DNA of 6,472 nucleotides, from assembly GCA_017378975.1 (NCBI GenBank), contig JAFNXT010000270.1, forward strand, positions 1-6,472, given 5' to 3'. Position numbers and translations under genes: made by a program. The stretch comes from Oscillospiraceae bacterium (GTDB lineage Bacteria > Bacillota > Clostridia > Oscillospirales > Oscillospiraceae). The notes under the pieces were generated by a model, which had not been told where the DNA came from, ran no database searches, and saw only the letters and a program-made list of their open reading frames with translations. Positions 1-5,946 of this stretch are shown here, piece by piece; position 1 is the first letter of the stretch; each line of letters starts with the position of its first letter.

Positions 1-1
1 A

Positions 2-1507
2 TTTATGATCAGCGGGAAGAACAAATGGCTTACAGCGATCCTTGGTATCCCGATCCTGCTCCTGTTCGCCGCTGTTGCAGGGTTCACGCCGTCGATCACC
101 AGAAGCTGTTTGATGCAGATCTTGATGATACTTGCGCTTGTTTTTGATCAGGGTTACGATCCACCCACGGCTCTGGCGTTTTCGGTCCTTGTGATGCTTG
201 GGGTCGATCCCTTGGTGATATGCTCTGTCAGCTTCCAGCTTTCCGTAGGCTGTATGGCAGGCATTTTCCTGTTTTCCGGCAGGATCAACGGATGGGCCAT
301 TTCGCTCCCGTTTTGGAAGGATCGGAAGGGGCGTTCTCTTCGGACACGCTTCCGGGGGTGGCTCTGCGGTGGCGTTTCTATGACGCTCAGTTCTATGTTT
401 TTTACTACGCCACTGGTGGCTGCCTACTTTGGGACAGTGAGTCTTGTTGGCACCATCACCAACCTGTTGGTGCTCTGGGTGGTCACGTTCATTTTTTGTG
501 GTATCATCGGGGCTTGTTTGATCGCGCTCGTTTGGGAGACTGGGGGAGCGGTGGTGGCGTGGGTCGTGAGCATACCCATACGATATGTCCTCGGGATCTG
601 CGGTATCATGGCAAAATTCCCATTAGCGGCGGTGTATACGAAGTCGGTCTATATCGTTTTTTGGCTGGTGTTTTGTTATGTGTTGATCACGGTGTTCCTG
701 CTTGCGAAGCGAAGAAGGCCTCTGGTTTTGGGATGCTGTGCTGTGGTGGGGCTTTGTGTGGCTCTGCTGGCTTCCTGGCTTGGACCGCTGACAGATGATG
801 TACGGGTCACCATGTTGGATGTGGGTCAGGGCCAGTGTATCCTGATCCAGTCCGACGGGAAGAACTTCCTGATAGATTGTGGAGGGGATCATGACACAGG
901 TACTGCCGATCTTGCGGCGGAGACCTTGCTTTCTCAGGGGATCAGTCGGTTGGACGGTGTGATCCTTACCCATTTCCACCGGGATCACGCAGGGGCGATG
1001 GCGTATCTGGTGTCCCGGGTCCCGGCGGATAAGGTGTTCCTGCCGGATACAGAGGACCCGGATCTGTTGCGGGAGGATCTCCTGAAGGCTTGCCGTGGTG
1101 CGGAAGTGTTTGTAGACCAAGATCTGCAGATCGGGTGGTCGGATAAGAAGATCACCATTTTTGCTCCGGTCCTCGGTACTTCTGCCAATGAAAGTGGCCT
1201 TTCCGTCTTGTTCACAGGGGAAAACTGTGATATACTTATCACCGGCGATATGAGCGCTTTGGGGGAACAGCTTCTTTTGAGGAAGGGGATCCCGGAGTTG
1301 ACTGTCCTTGTGGCCGGACATCACGGGTCTAAGACATCGACCTGTGACGCACTTCTCGAAGCGACGGATCCTGAGTATGTGTTCATCTCTGTGGGAGAGG
1401 ATAATTCCTATGGGCATCCGGCAAAGGACGTATTGGACCGTTTGAAAAAAACAGGGTGTGTGATCCTTCGTACCGATGAGAACGGCACGATCATCTTCAG
1501 GAGGTGA
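2..1507 (+). CDS. comEC: ComEC/Rec2 DNA-uptake channel with C-terminal nuclease domain (5' end missing)
   Basis: This is the C-terminal ~500 residues of ComEC, the inner-membrane channel that passes single-stranded DNA into the cell in natural transformation. The frame is already open at base 2, so the ATG at base 5 is an internal Met and the N-terminal part (OB-like region and first helices) lies outside the window; full family members are usually 700-800 residues. Numbering from that Met, residues 8-90 and 118-262 hold about eight hydrophobic segments of the Competence domain, including the conserved GFTPSITR and YDPPTALAF stretches. Residues 268-500 form a metallo-beta-lactamase-like domain: LDVGQGQ (271-277), metal ligands HFHRDH (323-328), TGD (413-415), GHHGS (438-442) and SYGHP (469-472). 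All ligand motifs are intact, so a nuclease role, degrading the non-transported strand, is plausible from family knowledge. The gene stops 5 nt before the holA ATG, the usual Firmicutes order. Confidence 0.95.
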   Translation, partial: FMISGKNKWLTAILGIPILLLFAAVAGFTPSITRSCLMQILMILALVFDQGYDPPTALAFSVLVMLGVDPLVICSVSFQLSVGCMAGIFLFSGRINGWAISLPFWKDRKGRSLRTRFRGWLCGGVSMTLSSMFFTTPLVAAYFGTVSLVGTITNLLVLWVVTFIFCGIIGACLIALVWETGGAVVAWVVSIPIRYVLGICGIMAKFPLAAVYTKSVYIVFWLVFCYVLITVFLLAKRRRPLVLGCCAVVGLCVALLASWLGPLTDDVRVTMLDVGQGQCILIQSDGKNFLIDCGGDHDTGTADLAAETLLSQGISRLDGVILTHFHRDHAGAMAYLVSRVPADKVFLPDTEDPDLLREDLLKACRGAEVFVDQDLQIGWSDKKITIFAPVLGTSANESGLSVLFTGENCDILITGDMSALGEQLLLRKGIPELTVLVAGHHGSKTSTCDALLEATDPEYVFISVGEDNSYGHPAKDVLDRLKKTGCVILRTDENGTIIFRR

Positions 1508-1508
1508 T
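1499..1508 (+). promoter_or_regulatory. Strong ribosome binding site deciding the holA start
   Basis: AGGAGGTGAT is an exact complement to the 16S rRNA tail and sits at the very end of comEC, including its TGA stop. GGAGG ends 8 nt before the ATG at 1513. It rules out the in-frame GTG at 1504, which lies inside this motif, as the start of holA. Stop and initiation region overlap, so the two genes are probably translationally coupled. Confidence 0.85.
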
Positions 1509-1512
1509 ATCC

Positions 1513-2559
1513 ATGGCGAAACAAAAAGCGGATACTTCGGCATTCGACCGGTTGAAGGCCCAGATCCGAAATAAGGATGTTGGCAGACTATACTTCTTCC
1601 ACGGTGAAGAGACGTTTTTGATGGAGCATTATCTCCATTCGGTCCGGAAGCTCCTTCTTGATGATCTGACGGAGTGCTTCAATCATCACCGTTTGAATGA
1701 GGAGACCTTCGATATCCGTGGTCTGGCGGACGCGGTGGAAAATCTGCCTATGATGGCGGAGCATACTCTGGTGCAGGTGGAGGATATCGACCTGTTCAAG
1801 ATGGCCGAAGCTGATCGGGACCGGATGATAGACATCCTGACGGATATCCCGGAGCACTGTACCGTGATCTTCACCTATGTCACCACCGCCTGGAAGCCGG
1901 ATAAGCGGCTGAAGAAGCTGTGGGATGCCGTGAGCAAGCACGGTGATATCGTAGAATTCCCCCGACAGGAGCCCAGAGAGCTGATCCCCTGGATCAGTCG
2001 GCATTTTGCGTCCAAAGGAAAAAAGATCACCAATGATCTGTGCTCCTATCTGATCGAGATCACCGGTGGTACCATGACGGCTTTGTCCGGTGAGATCGGG
2101 AAGATCTGTGCCTATTCCGGGGCGGAGCATATCACAAAGCATGATATCGATGCCGTGACGGAGCCTGTGCTGGATGCGGTGGTGTTCCAAATGACAGACC
2201 TCATGGGTCAGGGAAAGTATGGGCTCGCCCTCCAGAAGCTCCAACAGCTACTGAAGATGCAGCAGGAGCCGATCGTCATCCTTGGCGCTGTGGGCAATCA
2301 TTTCCGAAGGATCGGTACAGCAAGGACTTTGCTCGACCATGGAAAACAGGCCGGTGAGCTCATGTCTCTTTGCGGTATGGCCAGTTATCCGGCACAGAAG
2401 ACCATGGAAACGGCCAGACGATTCTCACTTGATTTTTGTCGGAAGGCCATGGAGCTGGTGCTGGAGACAGACTATCAGATGAAGACTTCTTTCGATGAGC
2501 AGGAACGTCTCCTTGAATTGCTGATCCTTCGGCTGGCACAGGAGGCACGCGGTGGTTAA
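1513..2559 (+). CDS. holA: DNA polymerase III subunit delta
   Basis: This encodes the delta subunit of the clamp loader, which opens the beta sliding clamp and helps load it on primed DNA. The 348-residue length fits the family (about 330-350). The N-terminal AAA+-like domain begins with GRLYFFHGEETFLMEHYL (residues 24-41), the degenerate P-loop region typical of delta, which does not hydrolyse ATP. The middle carries the AWKPDKRLKKL segment (126-136), a FPRQEPRELIPWI stretch (149-161) and ITGGTMTALSGEIGKI (183-198), all typical of HolA. Residues ~215-345 form the helical collar domain that pairs with the other loader subunits. The start is the ATG at 1513 because of its perfect ribosome binding site. 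The gene follows comEC as in Bacillus, but rpsT, often found next to it there, is not present; a Toprim gene overlaps its last 8 nt instead. Confidence 0.95.
   Translation: MAKQKADTSAFDRLKAQIRNKDVGRLYFFHGEETFLMEHYLHSVRKLLLDDLTECFNHHRLNEETFDIRGLADAVENLPMMAEHTLVQVEDIDLFKMAEADRDRMIDILTDIPEHCTVIFTYVTTAWKPDKRLKKLWDAVSKHGDIVEFPRQEPRELIPWISRHFASKGKKITNDLCSYLIEITGGTMTALSGEIGKICAYSGAEHITKHDIDAVTEPVLDAVVFQMTDLMGQGKYGLALQKLQQLLKMQQEPIVILGAVGNHFRRIGTARTLLDHGKQAGELMSLCGMASYPAQKTMETARRFSLDFCRKAMELVLETDYQMKTSFDEQERLLELLILRLAQEARGG
2540..2545 (+). promoter_or_regulatory. Ribosome binding site supporting a GTG start
   Basis: AGGAGG lies 6 nt before the GTG at 2552 and inside the holA coding region. It supports GTG rather than a later ATG as the start of the Toprim gene; the next in-frame ATG comes 43 codons in, past the catalytic glutamate. 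Confidence 0.8.
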
Positions 2560-3136
2560 GATCAAAGAAGCGATCCTTGTGGAAGGGCGTTACGATAAGA
2601 ACACCTTGAGCCAGATCGTGGATGCACCGATCTTTGAAACGGCCGGCTTCGGTATTTTCAAGGATAAAGCGAAGCTTGCAATGCTGCGAAAGGTGGCAGA
2701 AACGCGGGGGCTGATCGTGTTCACCGACTCTGACGGTGCCGGATTCGTGATCCGTAACCATATCAAGAGCGTGATCGATGGACGGTTCCTGAAGCACGCG
2801 TATATCCCGGATGTTTATGGGAAAGAACGCCGGAAGGCAGCTCCCGGCAAGGAAGGGAAGCTGGGCGTGGAAGGGATGCGTCCCGAGATCCTTTTGGAGG
2901 CCCTCCGTCAGGCAGGCGCAACGGCGGAGGGAGAGGACATGCCTCCTTCCGGAGGGATCACCAAGCAGGATCTGATGGAACTTGGATTATCCGGAGGGAA
3001 GGATTCCTCGGAGAAACGGCGCAGATTATTGAAGAAACTGGGCCTGCCGGAGCATATGAGCGCGAATGCCATGCTTCAGGCGCTGGATCTTCTTTATACG
3101 ATGGAAGCATTAGAGGAGATGGTCCGGGATCTCTGA
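2552..3136 (+). CDS. RNase M5-related Toprim protein (DUF4093 C-terminal domain)
   Basis: A 194-residue protein built like ribonuclease M5, the enzyme that trims 5S rRNA precursors in Firmicutes. The N-terminal Toprim domain shows the catalytic glutamate in LVEGRYD (E11) and the acidic pair in FTDSDGAG (D59, D61), followed by KHAYIPD (81-87) and LGVEGMRPE (104-112). The C-terminal part, from KQDLMELGLSGG (138-149) through RRRLLKKLGLP (156-166), matches the layout of the M5 C-terminal region (DUF4093). Differences from Bacillus RnmV as I remember it: TDSDGAG where that has TDPDFPG, and GVEG where that has GVEH. Clostridia often carry a true rnmV beside ksgA as well as a second Toprim/DUF4093 protein, and this could be the second kind, so I give no gene symbol. 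The GTG start overlaps the end of holA by 8 nt, implying co-translation. Toprim metal-dependent nucleic-acid cleavage is the likely chemistry; the substrate is inferred only. Confidence 0.85.
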   Translation: MVKIKEAILVEGRYDKNTLSQIVDAPIFETAGFGIFKDKAKLAMLRKVAETRGLIVFTDSDGAGFVIRNHIKSVIDGRFLKHAYIPDVYGKERRKAAPGKEGKLGVEGMRPEILLEALRQAGATAEGEDMPPSGGITKQDLMELGLSGGKDSSEKRRRLLKKLGLPEHMSANAMLQALDLLYTMEALEEMVRDL

Positions 3137-3151
3137 CGGACCTTTTTCTTT
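3121..3151 (+). terminator. Probable Rho-independent terminator overlapping a stop codon
   Basis: GGTCCG (3121-3126) pairs with CGGACC (3137-3142) in a 6-bp, nearly all-GC stem with a 10-nt loop, followed at once by TTTTTCTTT (3143-3151). The loop holds the last codons and the TGA stop (3134-3136) of the Toprim gene. The stem is short, so read-through into the ABC-F gene 20 nt downstream is likely in part. Translating ribosomes would also cover the stem, so termination may depend on translation of the preceding gene. Confidence 0.6.
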
Positions 3152-3159
3152 GAGATATT

Positions 3160-3163
3160 GGAG
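3160..3163 (+). promoter_or_regulatory. Ribosome binding site deciding the ABC-F start
   Basis: GGAG lies 7 nt before the ATG at 3171. It favours this ATG over the in-frame TTG at 3150, which sits in the terminator T-run and has no Shine-Dalgarno motif before it. Confidence 0.65.
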
Positions 3164-3170
3164 ATATGCC

Positions 3171-5036
3171 ATGGTAGATATATCAGTCAAGAACTTAACG
3201 AAATTCTTCACGATCGGAGAGAACCTTCTGGAGGGGCTGTCCTTCGACATCCAGGAAGGGGAGTGCGTGGCGATCCTGGGTCGGAACGGCTGTGGTAAGA
3301 CCACGCTGTTCAAGATCCTCACCGGTGAGATGGACTATGACGACGGTGAGGTCTATGTCGATCCCAACAAACGGATCGGCCTGATCTCTCAGATCCCCCG
3401 GTTCCCCGAAGGCTATACGGTGGAGGATGTGCTCCGGTCGGCCTATACCGAGCTGGTCCGGGTGCGGCAGAAGATGGAGCTTCTGGAGCAGGCCATGCAT
3501 TCCGGGGCCACCGAGGATCAGCTTCGGGAATATGACCGGCTGACGGACCGTTTCCAGTCCGGTGGTGGCTATGACATGGACGTAGAGGTGGACAAGATCT
3601 GCAACGGTCTTGGTATCACGCCGGAGCAGAGAGGTCAGCTTTTCGACAGCCTCTCCGGCGGTGAGAAGACCCGGATGAATCTGGCCCGGCTCCTGCTGGA
3701 GCGGACGGATATCCTGCTTTTGGACGAGCCCACCAACCATTTGGATCTGAGAAGTGTCGAGTGGCTGGAAAAGTACATCCGGGACTTCAAGGGTACCGTT
3801 CTGGCGATCTCCCATGACCGGTATTTCATCGACCAGATCGCCCAGCGGGTGATCGAGATCGTGGACGGTCACGCGGAGTTCTATTCCGGCAATTATTCCT
3901 TCTATATGGACGAGAAGCAGGCCCGGTTCGATCTGCAGATGAAGCAGTATGAGCAGGAGCAGGCGAAGCTGAAGCAATTGGGCTACACTGTGGAACGGAT
4001 GAAGGGCTGGGGCATCAACAACCGGACCCTGTACCGTCGAGCCATGTCGATCCAGCATCGCATGGAGCGGATCCGCAAGACGGAGCGGCCCAAGACAGAG
4101 AAGACCATGAAGGCGACCTTCGGGGAGAAGGGATTCTCCGGAGATGTGGTCTTCAAGATGAAGAACTTCGGCAAAGCCTTCGGGGACCGGACCTTGTTCT
4201 CTGATGTGGAGCTGACGGTGGAGGGCGGCGAGCGGATCGCGTTGCTGGGCGATAATGGTACCGGTAAGTCCACCTTCATCAAGTGTCTTCTTGGCGAAGA
4301 GGGGTATCAGGGAAAACTCCAGTTCGGTCCTACGGTGAAGTGGGGATATCTTCCTCAGATCATCAAGTTCAGCCATCCGGAGCGGACGCTGTACGACACT
4401 ATGCTTTATGAGAAGAACTGTACCCCTCAAGTGGCTCGGGATCGGCTGGGTGCCTTCCTGTTCCAAGGGGAGGACGTATTCAAGACCGTTGGTACCCTGT
4501 CCGGCGGCGAGCAGTCCCGGTTGCGGCTATGTATGCTCATGGATGAGAAGATCAACCTGCTGATCCTGGATGAGCCTACGAACCACCTGGACATCGCCTC
4601 CAGAGAGTGGATCGAGGCTGCGATCGAGGAGTTCGAGGGCGTTTTGCTGTTCGTTTCCCATGACCGTTATTTCATCGAGAAATTCGCGGAGCGGATATGG
4701 CTTTTGGAAGACGGACAGATCCGGGACTTCCGGTGCGGGTATCAGAAATACCGCTCCATTTTGGAGCATGAGCAGGCATCCAAGCCTGCGGTGGTCTCTG
4801 CCCCAAAGCCCAAAAAAGAGAAGCCCAAGGGTGGTACCAAGGAGAACGACAAGCTGATCCGTCGTCTGGAACGTGAGATCGAGAAGCAGGAGCAGGTGGT
4901 CGCCCAGTTCGATGGGAAGATCGAAGCGGCGAGTGCCGACTATCAGGAGCTGACCCGTCTTCTTGCGGAAAAGGAAGAGGCAGAGCTGGTCCTGATGGAT
5001 CTGATGGAACAGTGGGAACAGGCACAGGAGGGATAA
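3171..5036 (+). CDS. ABC-F family ribosome-associated ATPase (YdiF/Uup-like)
   Basis: A 621-residue soluble protein with two ATP-binding cassettes and no membrane segments, the ABC-F layout. These proteins bind the ribosomal E site and rescue or tune stalled translation; some give antibiotic resistance by target protection. Cassette 1: Walker A GRNGCGKT (37-44), signature LSGGE (161-165), Walker B LLLDEP with catalytic E186, H-loop H215. Cassette 2: Walker A GDNGTGKS (360-367), signature LSGGE (443-447), Walker B LILDEP with E468, H-loop H497. All catalytic residues are present. The helical interdomain linker (about 240-325), rich in Gln, Lys and Arg, corresponds to the part that contacts P-site tRNA. 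After a Lys/Pro-rich tether (538-557, PKPKKEKPKGG) comes a coiled coil of about 60 residues (558-617), as in YdiF and Uup but not EttA. A housekeeping factor is more likely than a resistance determinant. Its stop is 1 nt before the DUF2500 ATG. Confidence 0.93.
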   Translation: MVDISVKNLTKFFTIGENLLEGLSFDIQEGECVAILGRNGCGKTTLFKILTGEMDYDDGEVYVDPNKRIGLISQIPRFPEGYTVEDVLRSAYTELVRVRQKMELLEQAMHSGATEDQLREYDRLTDRFQSGGGYDMDVEVDKICNGLGITPEQRGQLFDSLSGGEKTRMNLARLLLERTDILLLDEPTNHLDLRSVEWLEKYIRDFKGTVLAISHDRYFIDQIAQRVIEIVDGHAEFYSGNYSFYMDEKQARFDLQMKQYEQEQAKLKQLGYTVERMKGWGINNRTLYRRAMSIQHRMERIRKTERPKTEKTMKATFGEKGFSGDVVFKMKNFGKAFGDRTLFSDVELTVEGGERIALLGDNGTGKSTFIKCLLGEEGYQGKLQFGPTVKWGYLPQIIKFSHPERTLYDTMLYEKNCTPQVARDRLGAFLFQGEDVFKTVGTLSGGEQSRLRLCMLMDEKINLLILDEPTNHLDIASREWIEAAIEEFEGVLLFVSHDRYFIEKFAERIWLLEDGQIRDFRCGYQKYRSILEHEQASKPAVVSAPKPKKEKPKGGTKENDKLIRRLEREIEKQEQVVAQFDGKIEAASADYQELTRLLAEKEEAELVLMDLMEQWEQAQEG

Positions 5037-5037
5037 A

Positions 5038-5412
5038 ATGAATATGATGATCGGTTTTGGCCTGTTTGAGGTCATGTTTTTTCTGGTGTTCGCGCTGGTG
5101 ATCGGGGTGTTCATCTTTGGTATGGTCCGTGGCATCAGCCAGTGGAACAAAAACAACAACGCTCCCCGGCTGACGGTGGAGGCCACAGTGGTGGCCAAGC
5201 GTGCGGATGTATCCCACCGTCATCACAGCGGCGGCCCGGACCATATGGGCCATAGCCATTCCTCCACCAGCTACTATGTCACCTTTCAGGTAGCCAGCGG
5301 CGACCGGATGGAGTTGCATATGTCCGGTCAGCAGTATGGGATGCTGATCGAGGGCGACCGTGGTGATCTGAGCTTTCAGGGCACACGTTATCTGGGGTTC
5401 GTCCGCAAGTGA
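5038..5412 (+). CDS. DUF2500 family membrane-anchored protein with His-rich loop
   Basis: A 124-residue protein of unknown function that I place in the DUF2500 family from the RLTVEATVVAKR (44-55), SYYVTFQVASGDRMEL (78-93) and YGMLIEGDRGDLSFQGTRYLGF (100-121) pattern. One N-terminal hydrophobic helix (about 8-30) anchors it with a short outside or periplasm-facing end; the rest is a small beta-rich soluble domain. Between the first and second beta stretches a loop at residues 60-74 holds six histidines (H60, H62, H63, H69, H72, H74), which could bind a metal ion; that is inference. The start ATG at 5038 has AGGAGGG (5026-5032) 5 nt upstream, inside the end of the ABC-F gene, so the two are co-transcribed. 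The TGA stop overlaps the start region of the next gene. Confidence 0.85.
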   Translation: MNMMIGFGLFEVMFFLVFALVIGVFIFGMVRGISQWNKNNNAPRLTVEATVVAKRADVSHRHHSGGPDHMGHSHSSTSYYVTFQVASGDRMELHMSGQQYGMLIEGDRGDLSFQGTRYLGFVRK

Positions 5413-5417
5413 TGATC

Positions 5418-5422
5418 GAGGA
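5418..5422 (+). promoter_or_regulatory. Ribosome binding site favouring the ATG at 5430
   Basis: GAGGA lies 7 nt before the ATG at 5430. The alternative in-frame starts, GTG at 5409 and ATG at 5412 (which overlaps the DUF2500 stop as TGATG), have no good Shine-Dalgarno motif. An upstream start would only add six or seven residues. Confidence 0.55.
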
Positions 5423-5429
5423 TACACCT

Positions 5430-5945
5430 ATGAAAAGAGAATATGTGTGGAACATCACTATCGATGGTATCGCCCACCAGGTCGGTTGCAGATTTGCCGG
5501 AGACCGTTATGAGCTGTATGCTGATGGCGTGTATGCGGTGGAGGTCCTGCGTCATAGTATTTCTACGATGTGGGATGGGATACATGAACCTGTGTCCCTG
5601 TTTGGGCAGAAGTGCCTCTTTGTAGTGATGGATGAGGTCCCGGATCTGGTGATCGACGGGGTCATGGTCGGAAGGAAACGGGACTATGAAAAGGTGCTTC
5701 GTCAAAGAGCATGCCGGCCCTATGTCGGTTATGGGATCCTTTTGGGGGCCTGTGTACTGTTGCTGGTGGCGACGGTCTGGCTCTTAGCCTCCGGGAGGGG
5801 ATCACAGACTGGTTGGTACGATATTTTCATCGCTCTTGGAGCGGCGGTCACTATGGGTTCGTGGAGCGTCAAAAATTTGTGGAGGTTGACACGGGCCCAT
5901 AACAGTCCTATAATAAAGCAAACCCGTAAGGAAGGAGATCATTGA
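5430..5945 (+). CDS. Hypothetical two-helix membrane protein
   Basis: I do not recognise a named family. The predicted product has 171 residues from the ATG at 5430. Residues 1-90 look like a soluble beta-rich domain (VWNITIDGIAHQVGCRF, then CLFVVMDEVPDLVIDGVMVG), where the repeated short strands and DG turns suggest a small beta-sandwich or barrel. Two hydrophobic segments follow, about 98-121 and 128-147, joined by a Gly/Ser turn, then a basic tail (RKEGDH). A cysteine lies at the start of the soluble domain (C20) and one in the middle (C62). The position of the basic tail suggests both ends are cytoplasmic. The gene follows DUF2500 with the start codons at the previous stop, so the two small membrane proteins are likely made together and may act together; this is inference. 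Its last 60 bases also contain the promoter and ribosome binding site of mrp. Confidence 0.75.
   Translation: MKREYVWNITIDGIAHQVGCRFAGDRYELYADGVYAVEVLRHSISTMWDGIHEPVSLFGQKCLFVVMDEVPDLVIDGVMVGRKRDYEKVLRQRACRPYVGYGILLGACVLLLVATVWLLASGRGSQTGWYDIFIALGAAVTMGSWSVKNLWRLTRAHNSPIIKQTRKEGDH
5886..5914 (+). promoter_or_regulatory. Perfect-consensus sigma-A (sigma70-type) promoter for mrp
   Basis: TTGACA at 5886-5891 and TATAAT at 5909-5914 are separated by exactly 17 nt, the full consensus of the vegetative sigma factor. Transcription would start near 5921, giving a leader of about 26 nt before the mrp ATG at 5947. The whole promoter lies inside the last codons of the upstream membrane-protein gene. 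A short inverted repeat, ACGGG (5891-5895) and CCCGT (5923-5927), flanks the -10 box, but it is too weak to call an operator. Confidence 0.8.
5928..5937 (+). promoter_or_regulatory. mrp ribosome binding site
   Basis: AAGGAAGGAG ends 9 nt before the ATG at 5947 and is part of the last codons of the upstream gene. The upstream TGA (5943-5945) is one base from the mrp ATG, so mrp can be translated both from its own short leader and from read-through transcripts. Confidence 0.75.
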
Positions 5946-5946
5946 A

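Noticed and set aside
220..798. 192-codon plus-strand open frame in another frame inside comEC
   Set aside because: It overlaps the well-supported ComEC membrane domain and shows Trp/Cys/Gly-rich shadow composition.
623..1543. 306-codon minus-strand open frame opposite comEC
   Set aside because: No recognisable domain, composition typical of an antisense shadow, and the sense strand encodes the intact ComEC nuclease domain.
2948..2999. Direct repeat TCCGGAGGGA at 2948-2957 and 2990-2999
   Set aside because: Two copies of a 10-mer encoding similar Ser-Gly-Gly codons inside a coding region; no further copies or flanking structure, so taken as chance.
3029..3058. Possible promoter for the ABC-F gene (TTGAAG, 18 nt, CATATG)
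   Set aside because: The -10 match is poor and similar weak pairs are common by chance; not supported enough to list.
3195..4466. 423-codon open frame on the minus strand opposite the ABC-F gene
   Set aside because: It lies wholly antisense to a clear ABC-F gene, is Leu/His/Gln-rich without family motifs, and reflects the GC-biased third codon positions of the sense gene.
5891..5927. Inverted repeat ACGGG/CCCGT around the mrp -10 box as an operator
   Set aside because: Arms of only 5 bp with a 27-nt gap; expected often by chance and not like a known repressor site.
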